A stretch of 23,960 nucleotides of DNA from DATNIB01 sp035604685 (GCA_035604685.1 DATNIB010000009.1:1-23960); one strand, 5' to 3'. Shown: positions 14,245-21,949, counted from the stretch's first letter. A program made the numbers and translations. The notes: generated from the sequence alone by a model not told the origin.

Positions 14245-15549
14245 ATGGCTGCGGCGCAGGGTTTGGAAGAGGTTCACCAGGAGGTCACGGCCTGGCTGAA
14301 GGAGCACTGGGACGCAGAGCTCACCGTCGGGCAGTGGTGGCAGCTCATGGCCGATTCGGGCTGGGGGTTCCCGACCTGGCCGACCGAGTACTGGGGACGC
14401 GGCCTCGGCTCCGACGCGCTGAGCGTGGTCAGCCAGGCCTTCCAGGAAGTGGGCGCCCTGGGCGCCCCCGGCGGGCTCGGCCAGATGATGGGCGGGCCGG
14501 TCGTGATCCAGCACGGCAACGAGGACCAGCGCCAGCGCCTCGTGTCCAAGCTGGCCAACGGCACGGAGGGCTGGTGTCAGTTCTTCAGTGAGCCGGGCTC
14601 GGGCTCGGACCTAGCCAGCGCGCAGACCCGCGCCGTGCGCGACGGCGACGAGTGGATCGTGAACGGCCAGAAGGTCTGGACCTCCGGGGCCATGACCGCC
14701 GACCGCGGCATGCTGCTCGCGCGCGTCGACATGGACGCGCCCAAGCACAAGGGCCTGGGCTACTTCATCATCGAGGTGGACCAGCCGGGCATCGAGGTGC
14801 GGCCCCTCAAGCAGATGACCGGCCACTCCATGTTCAACGAGGTCTTCTTCACCGACGCGCGGGTGGCGCACGCCGATCTGATCGGCCGCCCCGGAGACGG
14901 CTGGGCGGCGGCCGTGACGACGCTCGCCTACGAGCGTGGCGGCCGGGCCGGGGCCGTCGGGGTGGGGATGGGCCTCGGCCGCGCGGGAGGCGCGCGGCGG
15001 GCCGCACTCGACGAAAAGGTGGGCGACCTCGTGGCCGCGGCCCGCGCCAGCCGCGCGGAGGCGGACCCGCGCCAGCCCACGCCCGGGACGACCCCGATAG
15101 AACTGGCCAAGGAGTACGGCCGCGACCAGGACCCGGTGGCGCGCCAGGACGTCATGCGCTACACGATCCTCACGAGAATCAGCGCGCTCAACCAGCAACG
15201 GACGCGGGCCGAGGCGGCCAAGGGGAAGTCCCCGGGGCCGGCCAGCTCGATCACGAAGCTCTACCGGTCCAACGTCACCCGCCTCAACCGCGATCTCGGG
15301 CCGCGCCTCCTCGGGGCCAGCGGGATGCTGGCCGGCGAGCGGGCACCCCACGGCGGTGCGGTGACCCAGGCCACCCTGCAGGCGCCGTCCAGCTCGATCG
15401 CCGGCGGCACCGACGAGGTGCAGCACAACATCATGGGCGAGCGCGTGCTCGGGCTCCCGCGAGAGCCCGACGTCGACCGGGACCTGCCGTTCCGCGAGCT
15501 GAAGGTCGGGACGCAGCGCTCCCTCACGAGACCCAAGGAGGACACATGA
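14245..15549 (+). CDS. Acyl-CoA dehydrogenase (434 aa)
   Basis: This flavoprotein dehydrogenase introduces an alpha/beta double bond into an acyl-CoA. Conserved elements include MMGGPVVIQHGNEDQ (81-95), CQFFSEPGSGSD (111-122), NGQKVWTSGAM (140-150) and the C-terminal GERVLGLPREP (398-408). It parallels the second module of the fused enzyme at 977-3133. The C-terminal position of the usual catalytic Glu is Gly (SIAGGTDE, 384-391). E230 in LAYERGG is the likely base, as in isovaleryl-CoA dehydrogenase. A Gly/Ala/Arg-rich stretch and linker (about 233-300) is longer than in standard members. The start is ATG at 14245; the upstream frame is read-through from the cydD antisense. The last codon overlaps the next ATG (ATGA). 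It is the first of five co-directional genes. Confidence 0.9.
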   Translation: MAAAQGLEEVHQEVTAWLKEHWDAELTVGQWWQLMADSGWGFPTWPTEYWGRGLGSDALSVVSQAFQEVGALGAPGGLGQMMGGPVVIQHGNEDQRQRLVSKLANGTEGWCQFFSEPGSGSDLASAQTRAVRDGDEWIVNGQKVWTSGAMTADRGMLLARVDMDAPKHKGLGYFIIEVDQPGIEVRPLKQMTGHSMFNEVFFTDARVAHADLIGRPGDGWAAAVTTLAYERGGRAGAVGVGMGLGRAGGARRAALDEKVGDLVAAARASRAEADPRQPTPGTTPIELAKEYGRDQDPVARQDVMRYTILTRISALNQQRTRAEAAKGKSPGPASSITKLYRSNVTRLNRDLGPRLLGASGMLAGERAPHGGAVTQATLQAPSSSIAGGTDEVQHNIMGERVLGLPREPDVDRDLPFRELKVGTQRSLTRPKEDT

Positions 15550-16448
15550 CCGAGCTGTCGACCACCCCCATCGAGCAATTCCTGCGTGGCCCCGAGCGCG
15601 CCCCGCACAACCGGGGTCTGCGCCCCAACGACGACCGGCCGGCGCCGCTGGCCGGCAGCATCCACGACGACGCCACGGCGCAGAAGCTCGGCTTCCGCGG
15701 CGGCACCATCGCCGGGTCGATGCACATGGACCAGTTCGTTCCAGTGCTCATCGAGGCGCTCGGCGCCGAGTGGTTCGAGACCGGGAGCCTGTCGCTCTCG
15801 TTCAAGAACGCCACCATCAGCGGCGACCCCGTCATCGCCATGGTGGCGCGACCCCAGTCCGGCGTCCCGGCCCAGGTCGAGGCCCGCATGGAGCAGCCCG
15901 ACGGCACCCTGGTGGCGAGCGGGACGGCGTCGGTGGGCGCGCTCGACCAGCCGACCCACCTCATGGCTACGCCGCTGCGCCAGGCCGAGCCCGGCACGCT
16001 CCGCATGCTGGCCGGGCTGTCGGTCGGCGACCCGCTGGCGCCGCGCGAGTCCTCCGTGTCGTCGGCGAGCCTCGGCGCGCGCATCGGGGCCGGCGGCCTG
16101 ACCGAGCCGCTCGACTGGTACACGGGGAACTCGCCCTGGGGTGGGCCGGTCGCCAATCCGTCCTCCGTCGTGCACCTGCTGCGCAACGGGCCGGGCGACT
16201 TCGGCCGCAACGTGGGCAAGGCCGTGGGGCTGTTCGGCGCCATCGAGATCCGCCACCACGCCGGCCCGGTGTTCTTGGACACCCCCTACCAGGTGACCGG
16301 GACCATCGCGGCGCTCGGGTCGAGCCCCCGCACCGAGTACGTCTGGTACGACAGCGCGGCGCACGACGCCGACGGGCGACTGATCGCGACCATGCGCATG
16401 CAGCTCCGCTGGATGACCGCCTCATCGCCCCTGTACGCACAGGACTAG
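15546..16448 (+). CDS. Double-hotdog acyl-CoA-binding protein of unknown function (300 aa)
   Basis: The protein reads as two hotdog-like halves. The N-terminal half has a hydratase/thioesterase-style helix and turn, HDDATAQKLGFRGGTIAGSMHMDQF (40-64), followed by a strand ending in SGDPV. The second half (about 170-295) closes with EIRHHAGPVFLDTPYQVTG and a RTEYVWYDS strand. MaoC-type proteins have similar sequence rhythm, but the D-x-N-P-x-H active-site motif is not seen, so it may be a thioesterase, a divergent hydratase or a non-catalytic binding protein. It is translationally coupled to the dehydrogenase (ATGA overlap, AAGGAGG at 15535-15541) and lies 20 nt before the CoA-transferase. The context says it handles the same acyl-CoA. 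Confidence 0.75.
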   Translation: MTELSTTPIEQFLRGPERAPHNRGLRPNDDRPAPLAGSIHDDATAQKLGFRGGTIAGSMHMDQFVPVLIEALGAEWFETGSLSLSFKNATISGDPVIAMVARPQSGVPAQVEARMEQPDGTLVASGTASVGALDQPTHLMATPLRQAEPGTLRMLAGLSVGDPLAPRESSVSSASLGARIGAGGLTEPLDWYTGNSPWGGPVANPSSVVHLLRNGPGDFGRNVGKAVGLFGAIEIRHHAGPVFLDTPYQVTGTIAALGSSPRTEYVWYDSAAHDADGRLIATMRMQLRWMTASSPLYAQD

Positions 16449-16468
16449 CGCGGGCCCCGGGGAGCGAC

Positions 16469-17704
16469 GTGCCGGGCGCGCTGGAGGGGATCCGCGTCCT
16501 CGAGTTCTCCGAGATGATCGCGGCGCCCTTCGCCGGCATGCACCTGGGGGATCTCGGCGCCGACGTCATCAAGGTCGAGCCGACGACCGGCGAGCCCTGG
16601 CGCCTCACGTTCCAGTTCGCCCCGGCCGAGAGTGCCACCTTCCTCGCCCTCAACCGCAACAAGCGGGACCTGGCCGTCGACCTCAAGACCGAGGCGGGCC
16701 GCGAGATCATCTACCGGCTCGTCCCCGAGACCGATGTCGTTCTCATGAACTACCGCCCGGACACGCCCGGCAACCTGGGCATCGACTACGAGACGCTCCG
16801 CCGCTACAACGACAAGGTGATCTACGTCGAGAACACGGCCATGGGGAGCCGCGGGCCCGGCTCGCACCTCCCCGGCTACGACCTCATCGCCCAGGCCGTG
16901 ACGGGGCTGCTCACGACGGGTTCGCGCAAGGACGAGGACGGCATCCCGCTCCCCATGACCCCGGCCATCGCCGACTACAGCACCGGCCTCGTCATCGCGT
17001 TCGCGGTGTGCGCAGCCCTGTTCGTCCGCGAGCGCACCGGCGAGGGGCAGAAGATCGAGACCTCGCTCCTCGCCACCTCGCTGGCGCTGCAGGGGGTCGG
17101 GTTCCTCCGCTCCCACGTGAACCTCGGCTTCACTGTCGACCCCGAGGCCTCGAGCCAGGAGCGCCGACCGCTCGCCGCTTACTACCGCGTCTACAAGACC
17201 AAGGACACAATGATCGCGGTGGCCTGCCTGACGCCGGTCCTGCGCCGCAAGATGGCCGAGGCGGTGGGCGTCGAGGATCCGCGCCACACGCGCGAGATCC
17301 CGCGCCAGGACCCCGAGACCCTGGTCGTCGCCAGGGCGTTCACCGACGCCGTCTCCGAACGCATGCTCGAGAAGACGACGGCCGAGTGGCTGGCGGTGTT
17401 CGACGCGGCCCGGGTGCCGGCCGGGCCGGTCCGCAAGGTGGCGGACATGGCCGACGACGAGCAGGTGCTGGCCAACGACCTGGCGATGGTCGTCGACCAC
17501 CCGCTGGCCAAGTCGCTCACCATGGTGGGACCGATCATGCGGATGAGCGCCACGCCGGCGCAGGCCAAGAGCGCGCCGCCCACGCTCGGTCAGCACAACG
17601 AGGAGATCCTGGCCGAGCTCGGGTACGACGAGGCGGAGGTCGCCGCACTGGTGGCCGACGGGGTCGTTCGGACCGTGCTACACGAGACGTCTGAGGAGGG
17701 GTGA
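16469..17704 (+). CDS. CoA-transferase, family III (CaiB/BaiF) (411 aa)
   Basis: Class III CoA-transferases move CoA from a donor acyl-CoA to an acceptor acid through an Asp-bound mixed anhydride. Family signatures are the N-terminal LEGIRVLEFSEMIAAPFAG (5-23), LGDLGADVIKVE (26-37), NRNKRDLAVDLK (62-73), and the catalytic Asp in PAIADYSTG (D169). Length is normal for the family. The donor and acceptor are unknown; in this operon it probably activates or recycles the substrate degraded by the dehydrogenase and hydratases. The start is GTG at 16469-16471, with GGGGAG at 16459-16464, and the family N-terminus begins right there. Its TGA overlaps the next ATG by one base (TGATG), so the downstream gene is coupled. 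Confidence 0.92.
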   Translation: MPGALEGIRVLEFSEMIAAPFAGMHLGDLGADVIKVEPTTGEPWRLTFQFAPAESATFLALNRNKRDLAVDLKTEAGREIIYRLVPETDVVLMNYRPDTPGNLGIDYETLRRYNDKVIYVENTAMGSRGPGSHLPGYDLIAQAVTGLLTTGSRKDEDGIPLPMTPAIADYSTGLVIAFAVCAALFVRERTGEGQKIETSLLATSLALQGVGFLRSHVNLGFTVDPEASSQERRPLAAYYRVYKTKDTMIAVACLTPVLRRKMAEAVGVEDPRHTREIPRQDPETLVVARAFTDAVSERMLEKTTAEWLAVFDAARVPAGPVRKVADMADDEQVLANDLAMVVDHPLAKSLTMVGPIMRMSATPAQAKSAPPTLGQHNEEILAELGYDEAEVAALVADGVVRTVLHETSEEG

Positions 17705-18222
17705 TGACCGACGCAGCCGAAGGACCTCGCGAGTCGATGGTCAGTCCCGAGATGGCCGAGCGCAAGGGGGTGTGGGGAGAGTCGCGCAGCTCCTACCCCG
17801 TTACCGCAACGGACATCCGGCGCTGGGCGATCGCCGTCTACTGGCCGGAGCGACCCCCGCCCATCTTCTGGGACGAGGACTACGCGGCGACGACCCGCTG
17901 GGGCGGGATCATCGCCCCCCAGGACTTCAACCCCTTCGCCTGGCCGGTCGAGCGTCCCGGGATGGGCGGTGGCCCGCCCCGCGGCGCCCTCGGCGGAAGC
18001 GGCGGCGGCGGGGGACGGCGCATCATGAACGGGGGCCAGACCGACACCTACGGCGTGCCCATCCGGCCGGGCGACGTGATCTCGGCGCGGTCGCGCCTGC
18101 GCGACTGGGAGGAGCGCACCACGCGCCTCGGCGAGACGCTGTTCGTGTTCAACGAGACGGAGTGGACCAACCAGGACGGCCAGCTCGTGAAGCGGCGGGT
18201 GTCGAACACCATCCGCTACTGA
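17704..18222 (+). CDS. MaoC-like protein, FAS1-type dehydratase N-terminal hotdog (172 aa)
   Basis: The sequence resembles the MaoC_dehydrat_N/FAS1-like dehydratase domain (PF13452): residues 30-75 carry the entry strand and a WGGIIAPQDFNPFAW turn. Residues 105-172 carry GRRIMNGGQTDTYGVPIRPGDVISARSRLRDWEERTTRLGETLFV, a hot-dog-typical arrangement. A Gly-rich linker (86-104, GMGGGPP through SGGGGG) separates the two halves. In this family the N-type hotdog usually lacks the catalytic dyad and pairs with a C-type hotdog. The gene directly downstream is such a partner, so a heterodimeric enoyl-CoA hydratase is the natural reading. The ATG at 17704 is preferred over the GTG at 17701 because GAGGAGGG (17693-17700) is too close to the latter. 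Confidence 0.82.
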   Translation: MTDAAEGPRESMVSPEMAERKGVWGESRSSYPVTATDIRRWAIAVYWPERPPPIFWDEDYAATTRWGGIIAPQDFNPFAWPVERPGMGGGPPRGALGGSGGGGGRRIMNGGQTDTYGVPIRPGDVISARSRLRDWEERTTRLGETLFVFNETEWTNQDGQLVKRRVSNTIRY

Positions 18223-18236
18223 CCCCGGAAGGAACA

Positions 18237-18674
18237 ATGACGACCAACCTGTACTTCGAGGACGTGTCCGTGGGCGACCAGCTGCCGGCCTGGTCGCGCC
18301 GCACCGACTTCATGAGCTGGAATCGCTTCGCCGCGGTGAACGATGAATTCGTCCCGTTCCACATGGACGACGAGGCCGGCCGGGCCGCGTTGAACGAGGC
18401 CGGCGCCTTCGGGATGGGCAACCTCCGCTACGCCTACCTGCTCAATGCGCTGCGCGACTGGGCCGGCGACGAGGCCGAGATCCGCGAGGTGGGCTGCGAG
18501 TACCGGGCGATCAACCAGAAGGGGGACGTGCTCACCGTCACGGGCACCGTGACCGACTGCCGGGTCGAGGACGGCGAACACCGCGTCTACCTCGACGTGA
18601 ACGTGGTGAACCAGGACGGAGCGGCGACCTGTCCGGGCCACGCCGTCTTGGTGGTGCCGAGCCGCGCGGCCTGA
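18237..18674 (+). CDS. MaoC-like hotdog protein, probable catalytic hydratase subunit (145 aa)
   Basis: This is a single hotdog domain. The central region NDEFVPFHMDDEAGRA (35-50) aligns with the hydratase 2 motif D-x-N-P-x-H that holds the catalytic Asp and His of (R)-specific enoyl-CoA hydratases. Aligned on H42 and P40, the Asp position is occupied by E37 (D36 is one residue away) and the Asn by V39. The segment GAFGMGNLRYAYLLNALRDWAGDEAEI (56-82) forms the hotdog helix. With the upstream N-type hotdog it probably forms a two-subunit hydratase, as in the mycobacterial ChsH1-ChsH2 system. It starts at ATG 18237, with an excellent GGAAGGA at 18227-18233, 14 nt after the upstream stop. It is the last gene of the cassette. 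Confidence 0.82.
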   Translation: MTTNLYFEDVSVGDQLPAWSRRTDFMSWNRFAAVNDEFVPFHMDDEAGRAALNEAGAFGMGNLRYAYLLNALRDWAGDEAEIREVGCEYRAINQKGDVLTVTGTVTDCRVEDGEHRVYLDVNVVNQDGAATCPGHAVLVVPSRAA

Positions 18675-18695
18675 GGGAACCCCGGAAGGATCGCC

Positions 18696-18938
18696 CTATT
18701 GCCGGTAGTGCTCGACCACGCCCTCGGGCCGCGTGGTCGCCCCATCGGCGTCCTGGCCGACCGAACGCCGCGCCCGCCGCTGTCGCAGGAGGTCCCAGCA
18801 CTGATCGAGCTCGACCTCGATCCGTCGCAGCCGCTCGCGCTCCTTGGGGGCCAGCGCCTCGCCCACGTGGGCCTCCTCTAGCCCGCGTTCCTCGTCCGCC
18901 AGCTCCTGGATCCGCCGCAGGAGATCGCCGTCGTCCAT
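18696..18938 (-). CDS. DUF2630 family protein (80 aa)
   Basis: This small, highly charged helical protein fits the DUF2630 pattern: an N-terminal MDDGDLLRRIQELADEE, then LRRIEVELDQCWDLLRQRRARR (about 38-59), and a C-terminal tail ending in EHYRQ. The family is common in Actinomycetota, has no known function and is probably a cytoplasmic helical hairpin. The start is ATG at 18936-18938, with GGAGG at 7-nt spacing, so the longer open frame upstream is not used. It converges with the last gene of the acyl-CoA cassette (21 nt between stops) and has no coding neighbour on its own strand. Confidence 0.85.
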   Translation of the reverse strand: MDDGDLLRRIQELADEERGLEEAHVGEALAPKERERLRRIEVELDQCWDLLRQRRARRSVGQDADGATTRPEGVVEHYRQ

Positions 18939-19089
18939 GTGAACCCTCCTCTCGCCCGCCGCCCATACTCTCATCGGTGCTGGCGCGGGTCGGCCGGTAA
19001 CCGGCGATCGGCGTGACCGCCGGCCGGCGCAGGACGGTCGGGGACGGGCCGGGACCTGGTCGGAAATGGCCTCCCGGCGTCGCACCGAC

Positions 19090-19120
19090 CGCTTCGTCGA
19101 AGCGACGCCAACCCTATAGT
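19090..19120 (+). promoter_or_regulatory. Candidate promoter with overlapping palindrome
   Basis: TATAGT (19115-19120) is a good -10 hexamer 50 nt before the ATG of the DUF5996 gene. Overlapping the -35 position is CGCTTCG-T-CGAAGCG (19090-19104), a perfect 7-bp inverted repeat with a single central base, so a repressor bound there would cover the promoter. No typical -35 hexamer is visible. The neighbouring 19005-19089 shows nothing else I can interpret. Confidence 0.45.
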
Positions 19121-19170
19121 GACCCGGCCGGCTGCCTCCCGCGGCGGAGTGGCCGGTGAGGAGTGCGGGC

Positions 19171-20082
19171 ATGGCAGAGAGCGAGTGGCCGGGGCTCCCG
19201 TACGACGAGTGGCGGGAGACGCGCGCCACCCTGCACATGTACACCCAGGTGATCGGCAAGTTGCGCCTGGCCCTGAGCCCGTTCGAACCGCAATGGGCCA
19301 ACGTCGCGCTCTACGTGACGGCGCGGGGCCTCTCGACGTCACCGATCCCGGTCGGCCTGCGCACGATCGATGCCGAGTTCGACTTCATCGATCATGCCCT
19401 GGTGCTGCGCAGCAGCGACGGCTCGATCGATCGCCGACCGCTCGGCGGTTCGGTCGCCGACTTCTACACCGACGTGACCGGCATGCTGCATCGACTGCGC
19501 GTGGACGTGGCGATCTCGCCCGTGCCGTCGGAGGTTCCCGATCCCGTTCCGTTTCCCGACGACCGGACCCATGACACCTACGAGCCGGCCATGGTGACCC
19601 GGTTCCACCAGGTCCTCAGCAGGGTCGATCTCACCGTGAAGGAGCACCGGGCGAGGTTCCGGGGCCGAACCACGCCGGTGCACTTCTTCTGGGGGACGTT
19701 CGACCTCGCACTCACCCGCTACTCGGGCCGTCGGGCCGATCCGGCACCCGGCGCGGGGTTGATCGAACGGGTGGGCGGCGACGCAGAGGAGATCTGCGCG
19801 GGCTGGTGGCCGGGGGACGACCGGAATCCGTTCGCCACCTTCTACTCCTACGCGCACCCGCGGCCCGCCGGCATCGAAGGGGTCGCCGTTCGCCCGAGCG
19901 ACGGCGCGTGGAGCGCCAAGGCCGGCGAGTTCCTGCTGTCCTACGAGGCCGCCCGCTCGGCCGCGGACCCGCGGCGGGCGATCCTCGACTTCCTGGACAG
20001 CACCTACGCGGGGGCCGCGGCACTCCTCGCGTGGGACCCTGACCTGACCGACGTCACCGCCCCGGCGCCCCCCGGCGCCTGA
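19171..20082 (+). CDS. DUF5996 family protein (303 aa)
   Basis: The protein matches the DUF5996 family, conserved in many bacteria and without a known activity. Family-typical parts are WPGLPYDEWRETRATLHMYTQVIGKLRLA (near the N-terminus, about 6-34), the WANVALYVTARGLSTSPIP segment (42-60), HFFWGTFDLALTRYSGR (170-186), and a C-terminal EFLLSYEAARSAADPRRAILDFLDSTYAG (250-278). There are no signal peptide or membrane segments, so it is probably cytoplasmic. The start is ATG at 19171, with GAGGAG at 19158-19163; a GTG at 19156 would add five residues and is unlikely. The UBP zinc finger gene follows 20 nt downstream and is probably in the same transcript. Confidence 0.88.
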   Translation: MAESEWPGLPYDEWRETRATLHMYTQVIGKLRLALSPFEPQWANVALYVTARGLSTSPIPVGLRTIDAEFDFIDHALVLRSSDGSIDRRPLGGSVADFYTDVTGMLHRLRVDVAISPVPSEVPDPVPFPDDRTHDTYEPAMVTRFHQVLSRVDLTVKEHRARFRGRTTPVHFFWGTFDLALTRYSGRRADPAPGAGLIERVGGDAEEICAGWWPGDDRNPFATFYSYAHPRPAGIEGVAVRPSDGAWSAKAGEFLLSYEAARSAADPRRAILDFLDSTYAGAAALLAWDPDLTDVTAPAPPGA

Positions 20083-20102
20083 CTTCTTCGTTGGGAGGAG
20101 AG

Positions 20103-20399
20103 ATGAGCGACGGCTGCACCCATCTGGACCAGATCCTCGACGTTCAGCCCTCGGGCCCCGGCTGCCTGGACTGTCTGGCGGCCGGTGCCCACAACTGGGT
20201 CCATCTGCGGGTGTGCCAGGAGTGCGGCCACGTCGGCTGCTGTGACAACTCCCCGGGCCGCCACGCGACCGGCCACTACCACGCGGTCGGCCACCCGATC
20301 ATCCGGTCCTTCGAGCCGGGGGAGGACTGGTACTACTGCTACCTCGACACCCTCATGTTCGAGCTCGACGACGCGCCGCCGGCCCCGTCGCATCCATGA
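20103..20399 (+). CDS. UBP-type zinc finger protein (98 aa)
   Basis: This small protein consists almost entirely of a Zn-finger UBP domain (PF02148). Cys/His positions are C5, H7, C21, C24, C38, C41, C46/C47, H54, H60 and H64, giving the C-x-H, C-x2-C, C-x2-C, C and spaced-His pattern that binds two or three zinc ions. In eukaryotes this domain binds the free C-terminus of ubiquitin. Bacterial stand-alone copies are widespread in Actinomycetota, and their ligand is unknown. The second half (HATGHYHAVGHPIIRSFEPGEDWYYCY, 54-80) is well conserved in them. The start is ATG at 20103, with GGGAGGAG at 20093-20100. Confidence 0.9.
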   Translation: MSDGCTHLDQILDVQPSGPGCLDCLAAGAHNWVHLRVCQECGHVGCCDNSPGRHATGHYHAVGHPIIRSFEPGEDWYYCYLDTLMFELDDAPPAPSHP

Positions 20400-20408
20400 G
20401 CGCGCCGC

Positions 20409-20433
20409 CGCGCCCTTACGCAGGCCGGGCGCG
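20409..20433. terminator. Possible bidirectional terminator hairpin
   Basis: CGCGCCC (20409-20415) and GGGCGCG (20427-20433) form a 7-bp stem with an 11-nt loop between the convergent UBP and DUF1932 genes. There is no T-tract. It overlaps the TAA of the minus-strand gene. Confidence 0.25.
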
Positions 20434-21297
20434 CGTGGCGGCGTGCGGCGCGGCGAGCACGGTTGCGATCACGTCGTCGAGCGGTGGCGGGACGGCGACG
20501 TCCTTGTAGCACGCCATCCGCTGGTAGAGGCGGGCCGCCGCCGCGGCGGCCCCGCCCGGGAGTCCGGCGTCCTCAAAGGTGCGCGCGATCTCGTCCATCT
20601 CGTCGGACCAGCGCCAGGCCCGGCTGCTCACGCGGCTGGCCTCGTCGGAGCGAGACAGGACGTCGGACTGGGTGCGGCGCCACTGGTCGAGCAGCGCGGC
20701 CTCGACCCCCTCGTGCCGAGCCAGCGCCCGGATGGAGAGCAGGAGGGCCGTCGAGCCCTTCGACCAGGCGGCGTAGGCCATCTTGAGCGCGGACGCGGCC
20801 GTCGGGTCGCTCCCGATCCAGACCACCCGGAGCTCGGGGGTCGTGAGCAGATCGACCAGTCGCTCGCCGCCGTTCCCCGACAGGTAGAGCGAGGTCTCAC
20901 GACCGACCGTCGGGGGACCACCCACGATGCCGCCATCGACGTAGCGCGCGCCGGTTGCTTCGATGGTCCTGGCCACGAGCCGTGCGGTCGCCGGCGAGAC
21001 CGCGTTGGCGTCGACGTAGGTCGGCCGCTTGCCCGCGGCCACCATGGCGCCGGCCAAGGCGCCGGCGACCTCGAGCGCGCTGCCCGGCGGGACGATCGAG
21101 AGCACCACCTCGCTCGTCGAGACCAGCGCCTCGAGCGACGGCACGTCGACGATCCCCGCGGCCTTGGCCCGCTGGACCGTTCGCTCGCTCCGCGCGTCGA
21201 GGACCGCGCCGACCGACAGGCCGTGCTCGATCAACGACCGGCCCACGGCCGATCCCATGGAACCGGGGCTCACCAGCCCCACCCGGGCGGGCACCAC
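20416..21297 (-). CDS. NAD(P)-binding 6-phosphogluconate/3-hydroxyisobutyrate-type dehydrogenase, DUF1932 (293 aa)
   Basis: The N-terminal Rossmann domain begins VGLVSPGSMGSAVG (6-19), the loop variant typical of DUF1932 proteins in place of GLGxMG. It is followed by the conserved VVLSIVPPGSALEVA (64-78) and a YVDANAVSP segment (93-101). The C-terminal helical part holds SALKMAYAAWSKGSTALLLSIRALARHEGVE (168-198), a DUF1932 (PF09130) signature in which the Lys is the likely catalytic residue. Such enzymes reduce or oxidise small hydroxy-acid substrates; the exact one is unknown. The start is GTG at 21295-21297 (VVPARVGLV), 10 nt after the TetR stop, with an AGGGG-like site overlapping that junction. 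It is probably co-transcribed with, and controlled by, the TetR gene. Confidence 0.85.
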   Translation of the reverse strand: MVPARVGLVSPGSMGSAVGRSLIEHGLSVGAVLDARSERTVQRAKAAGIVDVPSLEALVSTSEVVLSIVPPGSALEVAGALAGAMVAAGKRPTYVDANAVSPATARLVARTIEATGARYVDGGIVGGPPTVGRETSLYLSGNGGERLVDLLTTPELRVVWIGSDPTAASALKMAYAAWSKGSTALLLSIRALARHEGVEAALLDQWRRTQSDVLSRSDEASRVSSRAWRWSDEMDEIARTFEDAGLPGGAAAAAARLYQRMACYKDVAVPPPLDDVIATVLAAPHAATRARPA

Positions 21298-21307
21298 GGC
21301 GGAACCC

Positions 21308-21949
21308 CTAGCTGGCGGCGACGGCGGCCCGAATGGCCGCGTCGAGCGCGGTGGCCGAGGTCTTGGCCACCTGCGCGGGCGAGCGCTCCAGGTCCTCCAC
21401 CAGCGCCTGGATGGTGAAGCCGCTCAGGTGGATGGCGAATGCATCGACGAGCCAGGCCGGCGGCCGGCCCTCGCCGCCCGCCTTCTGCCAGGCCGTGGCG
21501 GCCGCCCACTTGACGACCACCACCCGTCCCCGCCGGCGCCCGGCGGCGATGGCGGCGATCTCTCCTTCGAGGGGGCGACCCGGCGCGGTCATCTCCCAGT
21601 AGGCCCGGCCGAGCTCCAGCTGGTACTGGTGCACGTGCTCGATGGTCCGGCGGAGCCAGGCGACCAGGGCCTCGTTGGGGCCGGGCGGGGGGAGGCCCTC
21701 CTTGTAGGAGCGGAGCTGGGCCCGGAGGGCCTCGGCCACCAGCCGGTCCCGGGTGCCGAAGTGTCGGAACACCGTGCGCATGCTGAGGCCGGCCCGGGCG
21801 GCCACGTCCTCGACGGTGACCGACAGGCCCCTCTCGGCCAGAGCGGCCCAGGTGGCCTGGTAGATGCGATGTCGAGCCAGCTGGCGCTGCGCCGCCCCCA
21901 GCTTCAGGGGTTGCGCGGGCAGAACCTCCTCTGGAGCGGTGACCGTCAT
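21308..21949 (-). CDS. TetR family transcriptional regulator (213 aa)
   Basis: The N-terminal helix-turn-helix (about 44-64) has the TetR pattern: TVEDVAARAGLSMRTVFRHFGTRDRLVAEAL. The remaining ~150 residues form the ligand-binding core, with an acidic/aromatic helix (HVHQYQLELGRAYWEM). The protein normally represses its own operon and neighbouring genes and is released by a small ligand; the ligand is unknown. The start is ATG at 21947-21949 (MTVTAPEEVL); the upstream frame is read-through. The gene is divergent from the exonuclease at 22050, with a 100-nt gap, and it directly precedes the DUF1932 dehydrogenase, which is its most likely target. Whether it also acts at the operator near 14190 is unknown. 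Confidence 0.9.
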   Translation of the reverse strand: MTVTAPEEVLPAQPLKLGAAQRQLARHRIYQATWAALAERGLSVTVEDVAARAGLSMRTVFRHFGTRDRLVAEALRAQLRSYKEGLPPPGPNEALVAWLRRTIEHVHQYQLELGRAYWEMTAPGRPLEGEIAAIAAGRRRGRVVVVKWAAATAWQKAGGEGRPPAWLVDAFAIHLSGFTIQALVEDLERSPAQVAKTSATALDAAIRAAVAAS

